From Ascaphus truei (lineage: Eukaryota > Chordata > Amphibia > Anura > Ascaphidae), in assembly GCA_036426205.1 (NCBI GenBank), contig CM071579.1, positions 17,641,854-17,705,853 on the forward strand: 64,000 bases of DNA, in the 5' to 3' direction. Shown here piece by piece: positions 32,701-44,022 of this stretch (position 1 is its first letter; the number at the start of each line of letters is the position of its first letter). The notes below the pieces were generated by a model. That model saw only the letters and a list, made by a program, of their open reading frames with translations. It did no database searches and was not told where the DNA came from. A program made the position numbers and the translations under genes.

Positions 32701-34045
32701 CATAAATCACAACTAATAATGTTAATACACTTCATATAGTGTTATGAGGACCCAACTGAGTTAACTAGAGATCAAGTTCAAAAATGGGATAAAATGGGAG
32801 AATGCAATTAGATTGGAAAAAATTAAAAATAATTGGAAAAAATACCATGTATCAAAAATAAACAATTTTTGCAAATAATCAACCATCAATTAAATTGACA
32901 ATTGATATTCTAAGTCTCAAATGAGGAAAATGGAAATTAAAGGGGAAAAAAATAAAAAATAAATAAAATGTATATAACTTATACCAAAAGTTCAATATAT
33001 GTTGTAGACTTAGATTACTGCAACATACACTGAATGGCACCAGTTTGTATGTTCTAATTTGCACTTAGTCTCTGACATATTTGAATTTTCAGGATCTGGA
33101 GAAGAATAATATTTATAGCAATTCTCACTAAGCAGATGTTGCAACAGTATATTTCAACCAATAGTATTGGCCGCATCCCCTATAGTCGAATTTCATCCAT
33201 CTATAAATAGATCAAAAGTTAACAACCTACAAAGTGCACATATTCAATATACCAAATGTCACACATCCATACATTAATGTGAATACCAGGTTGAACGATT
33301 CCAACGAAGAGTCAGAGGAGCAACAGATGGATTGAAAGCAAGAACAGAAGAAAAACATGGCTTGCTTCTGTGTTGTTAAATGTATATGAATATATTATGT
33401 GTATATCATTAAATTATATTAACTTAACTATATATTAATATAATTACAACTATATGTGAATGATGTGAATGATAAATGTGCTAATATAGTGGTGTGTGAC
33501 CTATATAATGTATGTGACCCATATATCTAAAATAATAATTATAATAGTGACCTAATATTAATATAATTTAGACTAAGTGTATAGTGTATATAATCTATAA
33601 AACTATATTATGAATTATATTAACCTAACTAAGTATTATTATAATAAGAACTATATAAAAAAAAGATGTGAACAATTAAAATGTTAGAAATAATATAATC
33701 AAATATAATGATATGTACCAATTGTGTATTGTGTAAATTAAATGTGCATTATATATATGAAATCTATATATTTATATTGAAATTACTATATAGCTATTTG
33801 TGAAGGTAAACCAGATACATCAATATCAAGTGGTGATGTATACCATATAAACTGACCACTAATACCATTTCAATATTTCAATATTATATTTTATTTTTAA
33901 TAGTGCATAAACACATAATGTATATATATATATATATAAAGCGACCCTCAATGACCAGACATATGACCATAGCCCGGAGGGAATGCAAAAGCATTCAACC
34001 CAGACCTCCGGAAAATCACCCAGTGCGTCGAGTGATTAAACTATG
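32701..34045. other. Unassigned very AT-rich DNA
   Basis: Dense TA and ATAT words, especially 33370-33800. A TA tract lies at 33917-33938. No gene is recognised. Confidence 0.4.
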
Positions 34046-34152
34046 GTACTTATGTCATAAATTGTTAGTCCAAATAAACAAGGTATCACCTAATACTGAA
34101 GAACTCATTTATTCTGCACGATCGCAACTGGACTAACACAGCTATTTCCGTT
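34046..34152 (+). mobile_element. I-family element, 5'-truncated
   Basis: Begins within the body (TGTCATAAATTGTTAGTCC) and ends GGACTAACACAGCTATTTCC followed by (TA)n. The head is missing. The TA tract leads directly into the F element at 34178. Confidence 0.75.
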
Positions 34153-34177
34153 ATATATATATATATATTACAACCAA

Positions 34178-34221
34178 CCTCACACTGATGATACCCATCA
34201 AGGTTGAAACATGTATGTGAG
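34178..34221 (+). ncRNA. Hammerhead-like RNA motif, copy F1
   Basis: Stem I is six perfect pairs, CTCACA (34179-34184) with TGTGAG (34216-34221). CTGATGA at 34185-34191, stem II ACC/GGT (34193-34195 with 34202-34204) with a T-T mismatch at its base, GAAA at 34206-34209, stem III ACATGT at 34209-34214, and U-A at the expected cleavage position after 34215. This has the best stem I in the window. Confidence 0.55.
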
Positions 34222-34519
34222 TAGGTCTAATGGCTTTGCATCTCATCCCAGCCTCTGTCTAAAAGCTGTGTTTAAAACAGTATGCATTGGCTTGAGGTTT
34301 TGCTTGTGTAATACGAGCTTGAGACAAAAGGTGGCACTGAGTGCTCATTTGCATGTCATTTCCCAGAATCCCTGCTGCAGTGGAAGCGCTGTATGCTGGG
34401 CGATAATGGGGAAAGACAGGGTTGACAGCTGTCTAGACATGCAAAATGAACATACAGTAATATTTACAGTTGCTTTATGCTTTACTGTGGAGGGTTTTTG
34501 TCACTTTTTTACCCACCAT

Positions 34520-34570
34520 AACACACACACACACACGTACGTATGTACGTACGTACGTACGTACGTAGTT
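34520..34570. repeat. (CA)n plus (GTAC)n repeat
   Basis: Short ACAC tract followed by about eight GTAC units. GTAC is self-complementary, so the tract can fold back at any register. Confidence 0.9.
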
Positions 34571-34591
34571 AGGCAGGCAGTTCTGAAACCT

Positions 34592-34602
<11 letters not shown>

Positions 34603-34652
<50 letters not shown>
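34603..34652. repeat. (TA)n microsatellite
   Basis: About 25 TA units preceded by a short (TG)n. Confidence 0.93.
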
Positions 34653-34984
34653 CAAATGTAAATATACTGTATGCTCATTTGCATGTCTTAGGCAGGTCTG
34701 CAACCCCGCCTTTGACCATTACCACCCAGCACACAGCACTTCCACTGCAGCAAGGGATTCTGGGAAATGACATGCAAATGAGCACACAGTGCCACTTTTT
34801 GCTTCAAAAACCATTTTATACATGGTTCTCTATAGGCTTAAGCTTGCTGCATGGTCACAGCTTTGAGCACATCCAGGGTTAAGATGCATATATACATATA
34901 CACACACACAGTGGGGATGAGTCGGTGCCTCCGATCACCTTCCCTGTCTCAGAGCGGTCGTGCATGACACATGAAAGCTGAAAT

Positions 34985-35310
34985 TAAAATGCGGCAAGAT
35001 GCCATTACTGGGTGAATAATGCCCGGAAATCAGCCAATCAGCTTTGAGAAGTGAAGGGATTATCAGAGTCTTAGCCTATAATGCCATTTAATGCATATTC
35101 ATCTGTTATTTCAAGGAACTCCGTACAGTTTGCAAACTGTATTAACATGTTCCTCTGGAGGTAATCATTAAAGGGAGATGGAAACCTGTAGCATATGAGA
35201 AAGGGTAAAATAGTCCAACACACAATAATTCTATTCTAAACGACAGAATAAGGCATATTTAGCTATTTGATGCCAATACTGATTCATTAAATACCTGAAG
35301 TGATACGTAA
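34985..35310. promoter_or_regulatory. Candidate conserved non-coding element
   Basis: Repeat-free sequence between two F elements, with words such as AATGCATATTCATC, GGTAATCATTAAAGG and AGCCAATCAGC. Listed as a candidate only; conservation was not tested. Confidence 0.2.
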
Positions 35311-35319
35311 AAAAAAAAA

Positions 35320-35512
35320 AGTGGGTGAAAAATGCAACAAGAAACCTCCACCGTTAGCATATAGCAAATAAAAAGATCACTTGTGAGCACATTCACATGT
35401 CTTAGCCAGGTCTGCAACCCTGCCTTACACCATTATCCCCATCACAAGTGATCTTTTTATTTGCTATATGCAATACGGTGGAGGTTTCTTGTTGCCTTTT
35501 TCACCCACTATA
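35320..35512. repeat. Inverted repeat, arms of about 65-70 bp
   Basis: GTGGGTGAAAAATGCAACAA near 35320 and its inverse near 35512. The inner ends read AAAAGATCACTTGTGA and ATCACAAGTGATCTTTTT. The arms are close in sequence and the loop is an F-family piece. The same GTGGGTGAAAAAGGC word recurs at 47757, so this is probably the F-family 3' end in head-to-head copies. Confidence 0.8.
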
Positions 35513-35573
35513 ACTTAAAACGTGATGGTAAACCCTACAGTGTTGAAAATACAAAGACAGTAGTACAACCAAC

Positions 35574-35616
35574 TTCACACTGATGATACCCATTAAGGTT
35601 GAAACATGTCTCTGAA
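35574..35616 (+). ncRNA. Hammerhead-like RNA motif, copy F2
   Basis: CTGATGA at 35580-35586, stem II ACC/GGT, GAAA at 35601-35604, stem III ACATGT at 35604-35609, U-C at the expected site. Stem I is TTCACA with TCTGAA: the outer pair changed from C-G in F1 to T-A here on both strands, a compensatory change, while one inner pair is lost (C-C). Confidence 0.52.
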
Positions 35617-35834
35617 TGGTTTCTCTGGCTTTGCATCTGATTCCCGTACTGTGCTTTAAAGCTGTGTTAACAGCGAGCATTAGCTTATATGGGCTCCATG
35701 TAATAATGGTTTTTCAGACAAAAGGTGACACATTATGTGCTCATTTGCATGTAATTTCCCAGAATCCCTTGCTGCAGTGGAAGCACTGTATGCTGGGTGA
35801 TAATGCTGAAAGGCAGGGTTGCAGACCTGCCTAA

Positions 35835-36500
35835 GGGCTGGGACCCGCTGCGCCCGGCGGCGCGGGCGGCTGCACGGGCTTTCCCCACCAGCAGGGGAAT
35901 CCTCCCGAGCCGGTCCCGGTCCCCCCTGGCTGCACAGCTCACTACACGCTGTGACGCGTCAGCCGCTAGCGGATAAAAGAGAATTGTGATCCCTAGCGTC
36001 GACGCGTCACGTGGTGTGGCTGTGAGCCAATGAGGAGGGGAGGCTTCGGGAGGAGAGGCTTCGGGGAGCGGGGAGGAGTGTAGAGTGAAAGCAGCGTGAG
36101 TGCCTGTCTGTGTGTATGTGTGTGTTTGTGTACCTGAGTGCGTGAGTGCCTGTCTGTGTTTGTGTATGTGTGTGCCTGTGTGTGTGTGTATGACTGCCTG
36201 CGTGTGTGTGTGTATGAGTGCCTGCGTGTGTGTGTGTGTGCCTGCGTGCGTATGAGTGCCTGTGTGTGTGTGTTGCGTTATTTACCTTCAATCAGCAGCT
36301 CCAGCCCGAGCCGTGGAGGGAGGGAGGGGGGGGGGGGGGAGAGTAGCGGGTCCCTCCGCTCAAGCCACGCCCCCCCTCCCTGTCAAGCCTCCCACACCCG
36401 CCCACCTCCCGCTCCCTACAGACCGCATATCGCGGTCTGTATCTGTCAGCGCCCCACCTGTCTGCAGTGCGGGAGCGCTGACGGAGGGAGCGGGGCCTTA
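35835..36500. mobile_element. GC-rich insertion in F element, with (TG)n core
   Basis: GC-rich ends (GGGCTGGGACCCGCTGCGCC; GGAGCGGGGCCTTA) surround a long TG/TGCC simple repeat at about 36100-36275. GCCTAA at 35829-35834 and 36501-36506 is the probable target duplication (6 bp seen; possibly 8 with mismatches). The class is not certain. Confidence 0.72.
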
Positions 36501-36542
36501 GCCTAAGACATGTGAATGTGCTCACAAGTGATCTTTTATTTG

Positions 36543-36544
<2 letters not shown>

Positions 36545-36612
<68 letters not shown>
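36545..36612. repeat. (TA)n(CA)n microsatellite
   Basis: About 12 TA units followed by about 21 CA units. Confidence 0.95.
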
Positions 36613-36618
<6 letters not shown>

Positions 36619-38281
36619 TCTGAAATATTAGTTTTATACCAATTGTAATTATCTTACATCGTAATTTGGCCATAATAGTATAAAACTAAACTAATTTAGA
36701 GTGGAGAATAATAACACATTGAACATTGACTTTGCTTGCCATGCTGGGACATAATACAATTACAATTTCATGTCCCAGCATAAAGAACCTTTTTCAAATG
36801 TGGACAGTTTCCAAAAGCACCTTGATCTGTAAACAATTTGGGGCCTATGAACTAAGCTCCACAAATTACATTTCTGGCGTTAAATTGACACGAGAAACAC
36901 AAGAAATATATTGCGTGGGTGAATCTGGGAGCCAACCTTTTTTTCTATTGTGCACTTTAAACATCAAAAATATTTTTTCGTCCGGTATAGTGGTGCAAAC
37001 AAGTAATCGGTATATACAAAAACAAAATGTTGAATCTACGTTAACATCTTCCGTCCAGTTGAACCTGGCGGAAATCCTTCTCAGTCTGTGAATATTGTTA
37101 GCGCAGAATTAGAAGCACTTAAGTTACTATGTATCAAAAAAAAATCGGCAGCTGTTTCTTTATATAATTGAACAAAATTTTATATTTTCAGTTTAATATT
37201 AAACTAAAAATGGATATTTACGAAGACTAGTCATAAAAAATGTTAAATACCCAGAATTGTGTTTTCATTTAATTAATCATGTATGCATCTTGAAGCAATG
37301 CATCAAACTTCATTTCAGACAACAAACTATACGTCAAATGTAATAAGTAACAACCTTTATACGTAACATGCACATTTTACTAAGGTTTGTATTTCTTTTT
37401 AGCATTAAAATTTGGACACTAATTCCCCCTCTCCCCAAGATCCTGTTAGTACAGAAAACCCTTTGTCTGCACAGAAATAAAAAATGAATAGAACTGTTCG
37501 TATACATTTTGGAAACCATTAAATATAGAATAAATAATTAAACAGGCGAGCAGTTGTACCAATTTTTTAGCAACCATCTAGAAATGTATTTAGTGAACAT
37601 GGCCTTTCTTTTATTATTCAGGACGTAGTCTCCTAAATGATTAACACAGAATAGAACTGTGGAATTTGAAGAGCACAACAGTGTATAATAGTAATCAATC
37701 GTAAAGACAGTCTTTCAGTGTCTTATGAATGTGACTTCTATACCATTGGATTTTAAAAGGCCAAGGAAAAAAACATTCATATTCTTGTCCATTCACAGAA
37801 GCATCTCACGGAGATTTCTTGTGGGCGGAGTGGGTGGGTTGCAGGGGACACAGGATGTTGACAGAACAGATAGGATGTCAGGTGCAGATAAAATGTTGCA
37901 GTCTCTCTAACCAGCCGCCCCAATTGTTGTCTTACAAATAATACCTGTGGGTGTTGAAGGTGGAAATCTATCACACGTACTCTCCCTCGTCACGTCTTTA
38001 ACATGACAAATGTATTCTCATTTTGGAAGAGTCATGAAGCAATAGTAGCTGCATGTGGCTGAGTAATTCCAGGGATCTGTGTCTCACGCTCTCGCCAACT
38101 TCATTTCATTTAGAAGAGGTGCCGGGAGCTTATCTCACAGACCTGGGCAGGAGGTGGGCTATTTATGCAGAAGAGATAGTGGAATTACATAATGAGCCCC
38201 AGACAAAAATACTTTAGAAACACTATATGTAAACTATGTAGCTATTTAAAGTGAATATATACCCCCTTCCCCAATCCTCTA
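36613..38281. other. Repeat-poor DNA, possible regulatory element
   Basis: A 121-residue plus-strand frame (36726-37091) has no recognisable features. 37960-38230 is repeat-free with even composition (GTGGCTGAGTAATTCCAGG, AATTACATAATGAGC) and may be a conserved non-coding element; this was not tested. Confidence 0.3.
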
Positions 38282-38283
38282 TA

Positions 38284-38614
38284 CAGGCATACCCCGCTTT
38301 AAGTACACTCACTTTAAGTACACTCGCGAGTAAGTACATATCGCCCAATAGGCAAACGGCAGCTCACGCATGCGCCAGTCAGCACGTCCTGAACAGCAAT
38401 ACCGGCTCCCTACCTGTACCGAAGCTGTGCGCAAGCGGGGAGACTATAGAGCCTGTTACAAATGCGTTATTTACATCACTTATGCACGTATATGATGATT
38501 GCAGTACAGTACATGCATCAATAAGTGGGAAAAGGTAGTGCTTCACTTTAAGTACATTTTCGCTTTACATACATGCTCCGGTCCCATTGCGTACATTAAT
38601 GCGGGGTATGCCTG
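38284..38614. mobile_element. Tc1/mariner-type MITE with TA target
   Basis: Inverted ends CAGGCATACCCCGC...GCGGGGTATGCCTG (14 perfect pairs, then partial) flanked by TA on both sides (38282-38283, 38615-38616). The subterminal TTTAAGTACACTC unit is repeated, and TTTAAGTACATTTTCGCTTT is near the right end. It is 331 bp and non-coding. Confidence 0.88.
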
Positions 38615-38616
38615 TA

Positions 38617-39163
38617 CTGATTAGAATTTCAATGACCTTACATTGTATTGTATTGTGCGACTAGAAATGGCGCTATTTTTTATGCAGAGGCATGGAATAA
38701 AATGAATCATTCTATGCACTTGCTACGCTATTACATAACAATTGGTTGTGATGAAATAAGCATAGATTATAAAAAATTGAACATAAACAGGGAAAATGCA
38801 TTGTGCAGATTACCCGTGTGAACACTAAAATGATATGAAGACAAGAGATAACATTAGAACAGAGCACAAGAGACAACTGCGACTTAACATCAAGAATCAT
38901 TACCTGCCTGTGGTACAAACCTCATCATCATTTGTTATACCACAACCTTCGTTTGCGCTAATATTTTTCAATAACTAAACTAACAATTTATAATAATAGT
39001 AGCAAACTTTCGCATAATACATAGAGAGGATAGGTGAAGCAGGTACAAGGATACACTGCACGCATCTATAAACTGATATGAATGTGTGCTGTGTTTTTAC
39101 ATCAACTTCCTATTGCAAATATTGTATAGCTATATGCAGTGTATTTCTATCAACTATCTACTG
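38617..39163. other. Unassigned DNA
   Basis: A possible minus-strand donor (CAGGTAATG) near 38899-38907 has no supporting frame. Confidence 0.35.
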
Positions 39164-39316
39164 CAGGGGTGTCAGACTCAGTCCTCAAGGGCCACCAACA
39201 GGTCAGGTTTTCAGGATATCCATGCTTCAGCACAGAATGACAGCCACCTGTGCTGAAGCAGGGGTATCCATAAAACCTGGCCTGTTGGTGGCCCTTGCGG
39301 ACTGAGTTTGAAAACA
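39164..39316. mobile_element. hAT-like MITE, short-centre copy
   Basis: CAGGGGTGTCAGACTCAGTCC to GGACTGAGTTTGAAA. The centre is reduced to AGAATGACAGCCACC. Confidence 0.82.
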
Positions 39317-40273
39317 GATTACACCAGCAAAACAAATCTTCAAAACAAAGACATTACTTATGTAAGGGCACATGTGTTATTTTTACAGCACGTAGAAACC
39401 TTGCAAGGGATGCAGAAAGATGAAAGAGATTTATCACACAATTGCAACTCTCTTCCAATTATACAAACACGTGAGTTAAAATATAAATAAGATTGTATAC
39501 TTATAGGCGCATAACATTGCAAACGTATTTAAAACATGATCAGTTGATTAGTAATGCAGAAACATTGTAATTGTTCTCGGAAAGCATCATATCGCAAAAC
39601 AATTACTTGTGCACAAACTCTAGATGGCAATATTGCACCTATTGTGTTCGAGACACAATGTCACAGTGAGTCCCTAATTCTCTTTCTCGGGATTTTATAT
39701 GCCATAGATCTATAGCCTCTTATTATAAGTGTAATGAAGCAGAAGTTATTGAAGCATTTTATTGATTGCTCGGATCACAAGTTTGCTGTCATACTGAATT
39801 GGCACCTCACTCACTGAAGCAAACTGCTGACACCTTTTTAAAAAAAAGTGACAACTACATCTATTTCATGACCAGAAATCCATTTTCATCTCTATCAAGA
39901 CAAGAATACAATTTTCACTTCATTTAACTGATGTTAGGCATGACATTTGAAAACGACACAAGTTAAAGGTCTTTAAAATACTGTACTTCAAATACGTAGA
40001 ATGCAGCTTGTTTGAGGGTAACATTCTGTCCCTGTGTTAAAGGAGCACCAACCTCCCACAGTGCAGCCTCTAACATCCCCAGATACAGTATGTAGCAGAA
40101 CAATTAGTGGGACTCTATCAAATACTTAATGAGTTGATGGATCAAGCTGCTCACTCCAATCAGGCTGCTGCGCTGGAACTTATTTCCAGCCGACAAAATC
40201 GAGAGACGCCCTGGCTAAGGTGTGTGTTCCAGCATCGGGATCCCCTTTTATTTATGAAATGTACGGCCTAGAT
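39317..40273. other. Unassigned AT-rich DNA
   Basis: No gene or named repeat is recognised. Confidence 0.4.
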
Positions 40274-40461
40274 CAGGGGTGGGAAACTCCAGTCCTCAAG
40301 GGCCACCAACAGGTCAGGTTTTAAGGATATCCCTGCTTTGGCACAGGTGACTCAATCAGTGGCTCAGTCTTCGATTGAGCCACCTTTGCTGAAGCAGGGT
40401 TATTCTTACAACCCGACCTGTTGGTGGCCCTTGAAGACTGGAGTTGCAATGCCCACCCCTG
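40274..40461. mobile_element. hAT-like palindromic MITE, reference copy
   Basis: The most complete copy. Terminus CAGGGGTGGGAAACTCCAG and inverse CCCACCCCTG; arms with GGCCACCAACAGGTCAGG, AAGGATATCCCTGCTTTG and their inverses; centre GGCTCAGTCTTCGATTGAGCC. The flanks GCCTAGAT and CTCTAGAT agree at six of eight positions, as expected for an old hAT target duplication. The whole 188 bp could fold into one hairpin. It encodes nothing and would need a transposase in trans. Confidence 0.88.
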
Positions 40462-42184
40462 CTCTAGATCTTGTGATGGAACACAGTGTTTTAACAGGAA
40501 AAAATCTTCTCAATAATTTTCTACTAACAGCTAAACTTGTGTTCTTTAATCTTGTAAAACAGTATTCTGAATTCAGATGCAAATAGTTTCCGAAAATATT
40601 ACAGTATGTTGCTGTTATCAATACAATTTATAATAGAAGCACAACACTTTCACTTCTGTTTCATTCATTTCCAGCAACTATTCTAAGAAAATAAAACAAT
40701 TTGTGAAATTCACCGTTCATCATATACAGTATTTGTTAAGTGTATGTGGTACCGTAGGTAACATTTTAACTACATTAGCAACGGAACATTTTTCAGAAAA
40801 ACGTCTTTAAACGGGCCTGAATTACGTTGTTACGATTATCATCATTCATTTATAACACGCCAACATACTCCGTGGCGCAGTACAATAGGGTGGGAGGACG
40901 GAGAACAATAAGATAACAAACACTGGCATACATTGTATCAGTAGGTGAGGAGGCAAAGTATGTTCTAGGTTTTGCGGAAACGACTTGATAACATTGTATT
41001 TTATTTATTAAACTACATTCCAAGAAAATAAAACAAACTTAACAGTGAACTCAGATGTCAGATCTAAAGCCACATTCCTGGATGCAGTGAATTTCATACA
41101 TTGGTGTTGGAGAGAATCATGAACATAGCTTGCACTGTCACAACAAACTCTTTGTATATGCTTTGGGCTGATTTGGTAACTAATTGTGTAGCACGTCAAA
41201 ACACAGAATATTTTTTAAATGGTTTCAAATGCTACTACCGTGGATTTAGAAAGTACTGTATTTCAGTGTTTCCTGATTTGGCCTCCGCTTGGCTGTATTA
41301 GGCCTGTGAATGACAGCTTCCCTGCTTGAAACACACGGAAACCACAGCCTCTCTCATTCACTGACAGTACTGTGGCCTTTTCACACGTTCTCGCCACAGC
41401 AGTGTTTGTCCTCAAACACTGGAACTCGGCACAATGGCATTCCACATTCAACACCCCCACCAACAGCACAACTACATAACAAGAATGCGAATTAGAGAGA
41501 TCAGCCCCCATCATTGATAGTGTTAAGTGCATTTACATACCAACATGTTATGTTATTTTTAACTGTTACTAATGTACTGAAATATCGCATTCAGTTCACT
41601 GAACAATTCCTGCATTTTATTCTTTTTAACTCCTTCAGTGGTGGACGGGCAATGTGTTGCATTCTTCTGTGGCACTGACTGGGTTAAAAAAAGAGTTGCT
41701 GTTTAATCTACCTGTGGAATTACTGTATTACACAGATTTCCATATATATATATCGAAATTTTATGAGTCATTAATGACACAAGTGAACTCTTCCCATGAG
41801 CGCTAAAGGCCATGTCTGTACATACTGTGCTATATGTATGCACACACAGCTGCCTCTCACACAAACAAATACTCCTTGTTTTTCCATCCCTATACACCAA
41901 TAGGGACCACATAGTATCTACACACACTTTTAGTTATGCTACAATCTCTCACATTTCCACACCTACCCACACCATTAATATTTACTCCGACTCCACACAC
42001 ACCTTTTGTAAAGCACTGTATACACTGTGGGCTCTCCATTCATTTATATTCACACAGATACACACACACTCTTACATCACTAACTTTCAGGAACCATTTT
42101 AAACCTCTAGCCATAAATCACATCCACACACGGGGGAGGGACAAGCACAGATTACATTCCAAGAGACACTGTTTTTAAGTATAC
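40462..42184. other. Mostly unassigned DNA
   Basis: 40855-40925 holds an inverted SINE/L2 piece (GCCAACATACTCCGTGGCGC). 41283-41500 is CpG-containing and unique, open on both strands, and unassigned. 41810-42130 is CA-rich low-complexity sequence. Confidence 0.4.
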
Positions 42185-42345
42185 CCTTTGCTTGCTTCAT
42201 TCATTGTAACATCGCCGGAAGAAGAGCTTAGTGTATCTCGAAAGCTCGCACAAATAAAAGCATTTCGTTAGCCATAGAACGGTATCGTCTATTTATTTTT
42301 TGATTATTGAAGCTCGGCTAACACGGAACTGATACCTCTACATGT
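42185..42345 (+). mobile_element. J-family element, best copy
   Basis: Head: CGGAAGA, A, stem GAGCT-like/ATCTC, GAAAGCTCGCAC; then AAATAAAAGCATTTCGTTAG, AGAACGGTATCGTCTA, and the tail GCTCGGCTAACACGGAACTG leading into (TA)n. Strongly similar to 26425-26600. Confidence 0.75.
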
Positions 42346-42354
42346 ATATATGTA

Positions 42355-42406
<52 letters not shown>
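42346..42406. repeat. (TA)n microsatellite
   Basis: TGTATA units then about 22 TA units at the J-element tail. Confidence 0.93.
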
Positions 42407-42408
<2 letters not shown>

Positions 42409-43004
42409 CTGTGTAGGAGGTATAAAGGAACTACAGCATTATGGGACAAAATAACTAATTTCAATATTTTACATCTAAAGTTTAAATGGTTATTTCTTTC
42501 TTTTTTTTTAACAAGATCAACAAGGGTCTTACTGAGAAACCATATTTACAGCGCTACTATAAGTGGCTACAGTGGCTTTGTAGTGTGAACATGTCTAAGG
42601 TTTCAGGAAAATAAGGGGGAATACAGAAGTAAGACAGATAGCATAACAAACAACAAAAGTAGATGAGGAGAAGGAAATCACAACGCAAATTGAGTGTTGC
42701 GACAGCAGACAGAGTTATTGTAGATGCATTGGCACTGCAGAAACCGCTCTTGGCTGCTATGTTGAGCTACAAGTGCAGCCCAAAAGCCACCATTGTATTT
42801 CATTTCATTGTATTTCAACATTCAGACAACACAGTGTATGAAACGGAACTAATCGACATCATTATTATTTATTGTAATAACCGCTTTTCACAAGCAATAC
42901 TGACTTCTAGATACGGAGGGCTGCTGATTATTGGCTAAATCTGTCCTCTATTTTATACATACGGTGTATCTGTATCTGTATGGCAGATACATCTATCATC
43001 TACT
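42407..43004. other. Unassigned DNA
   Basis: No gene is recognised. Confidence 0.4.
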
Positions 43005-44022
43005 TTAAAGAGGCAATCCAAGCGGCACTTTAAAAATATATATATTTTTGTTTTAATGCTGCAGTCCAAGCTGCTGGTTTTTTTTATTTTTATTTATTTT
43101 TTTCCTCCCCTTTAAAATGTGCATCAATACAATCCACACAATGATAAGTAATTAGCTAAATGGCTGTCAGTGCAACAGAAGAGGACCGAAGATGGAAAGT
43201 TCTGTGGGGAAGATCATGTGACCAGGCAGTTACTAGATACAATTGGTGCACTGCTAGAGAGAGGGCAGGGCTCAAAAAGGGGTGCGCCAGAGCCGGTTTC
43301 AGAAGAGGAAGGGGATGTGAATTTGTAAATGGTTGCTATAGAAACAAAACAATCTTGGTACATTATAATACATTAAACGTGTCATTCAGAGTTGTTTTGG
43401 AAAAAAATGCTAAAAAGTATTTTCTCATAGTACAGAACTGATTTATTTAAAAAACACGCTTGTAGGATATTGCTTGGTCTGCAGCTTTAATATATGCAGC
43501 CTTTGATTACCTTTATTGAAAACGAATTACTGTACATAAGCTGCCGATCAATTTGTTCTCCCTTTATCGATCAGCAAAGATCATGCTTCCAGGGTTCCCT
43601 AAATGGCTGCCTTTCAGTTTTAATCAATCCGTCAGTCCGTGTAAACTCAGCAGCTACAATCTATCCTTATATTACTGCAGTATGTATTTTGTCATATTGG
43701 ATGAAGTAGCATTGGGCATTTCTGTAGTTTGTTGTATTACTAAGGTAACATTATCTATTGTTACAGTTTGCAGCTCAAACTGCTGACAATATTGGCAACA
43801 AATGATCACAAACAGGAAAGTGTTACAAAGATCTTGACCTGCTGGGGAGCTGTGCTAATCCGGCTATAGAAATCAAAGGATGCTCAGTGTATTAAAACTT
43901 ATTAAAAATGGCATTAAGAGTTTAATTAATTTTATTAGTAAGTATTATCTAATACTACGGAACTGATTTATTAAAAACAAACACACATGTAAGGTACGAT
44001 ATTGCTTAGATTGCTCCTTTAA
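43005..44022. mobile_element. Outer TTAA element, host of a nested insertion
   Basis: Begins TTAAAGAGGCAATCCAAGC and ends GCTTAGATTGCTCCTTTAA, good inverted ends with TTAA at both edges. Its body resumes after the nested element at 43490. A reversed fragment is at 17985-18245. Confidence 0.78.
43053..43490. mobile_element. Inner TTAA element
   Basis: Begins TTAATGCTGCAGTCCAAGC and ends GCTTGGTCTGCAGCTTTAA. The body matches 12064-12545 closely. It sits about 48 bp inside the outer element. Confidence 0.8.

Larger units (their letters stand above)
34178..34900 (+). mobile_element. F-family element with internal inverted repeat
   Basis: Head at 34178-34221, then body words GCTTTGCATCTCA, AAAGCTGTGTTTAAA, GGTGGCACTGAGTGCTC, ATTTGCATGTCATTTCC, CTGCTGCAGTGGAAGCGCTG. 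The stretch 34328-34460 recurs inverted at about 34672-34800. A (TA)n tract (34603-34652) and a (GTAC)n tract separate the arms. The 223-residue frame across this region is a chance reading. Confidence 0.7.
35574..36545 (+). mobile_element. F-family element interrupted by a 666-bp insertion
   Basis: Head at 35574-35616, then the same body order as 34178 up to GCAGACCTGCCTAA (35834). The F sequence resumes at GCCTAAGACATGTGAATGTG (36501). The word GCCTAA flanks the insert on both sides. Confidence 0.78.

Noticed and set aside
34211..34882. 223-residue plus-strand open frame
   Set aside because: It runs through an F element, (GTAC)n and (TA)n repeats and encodes runs of Tyr-Ile. It is a repeat artefact.
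36726..37091. 121-residue plus-strand open frame
   Set aside because: No recognisable motif, no splice sites, and composition like its AT-rich neighbours.
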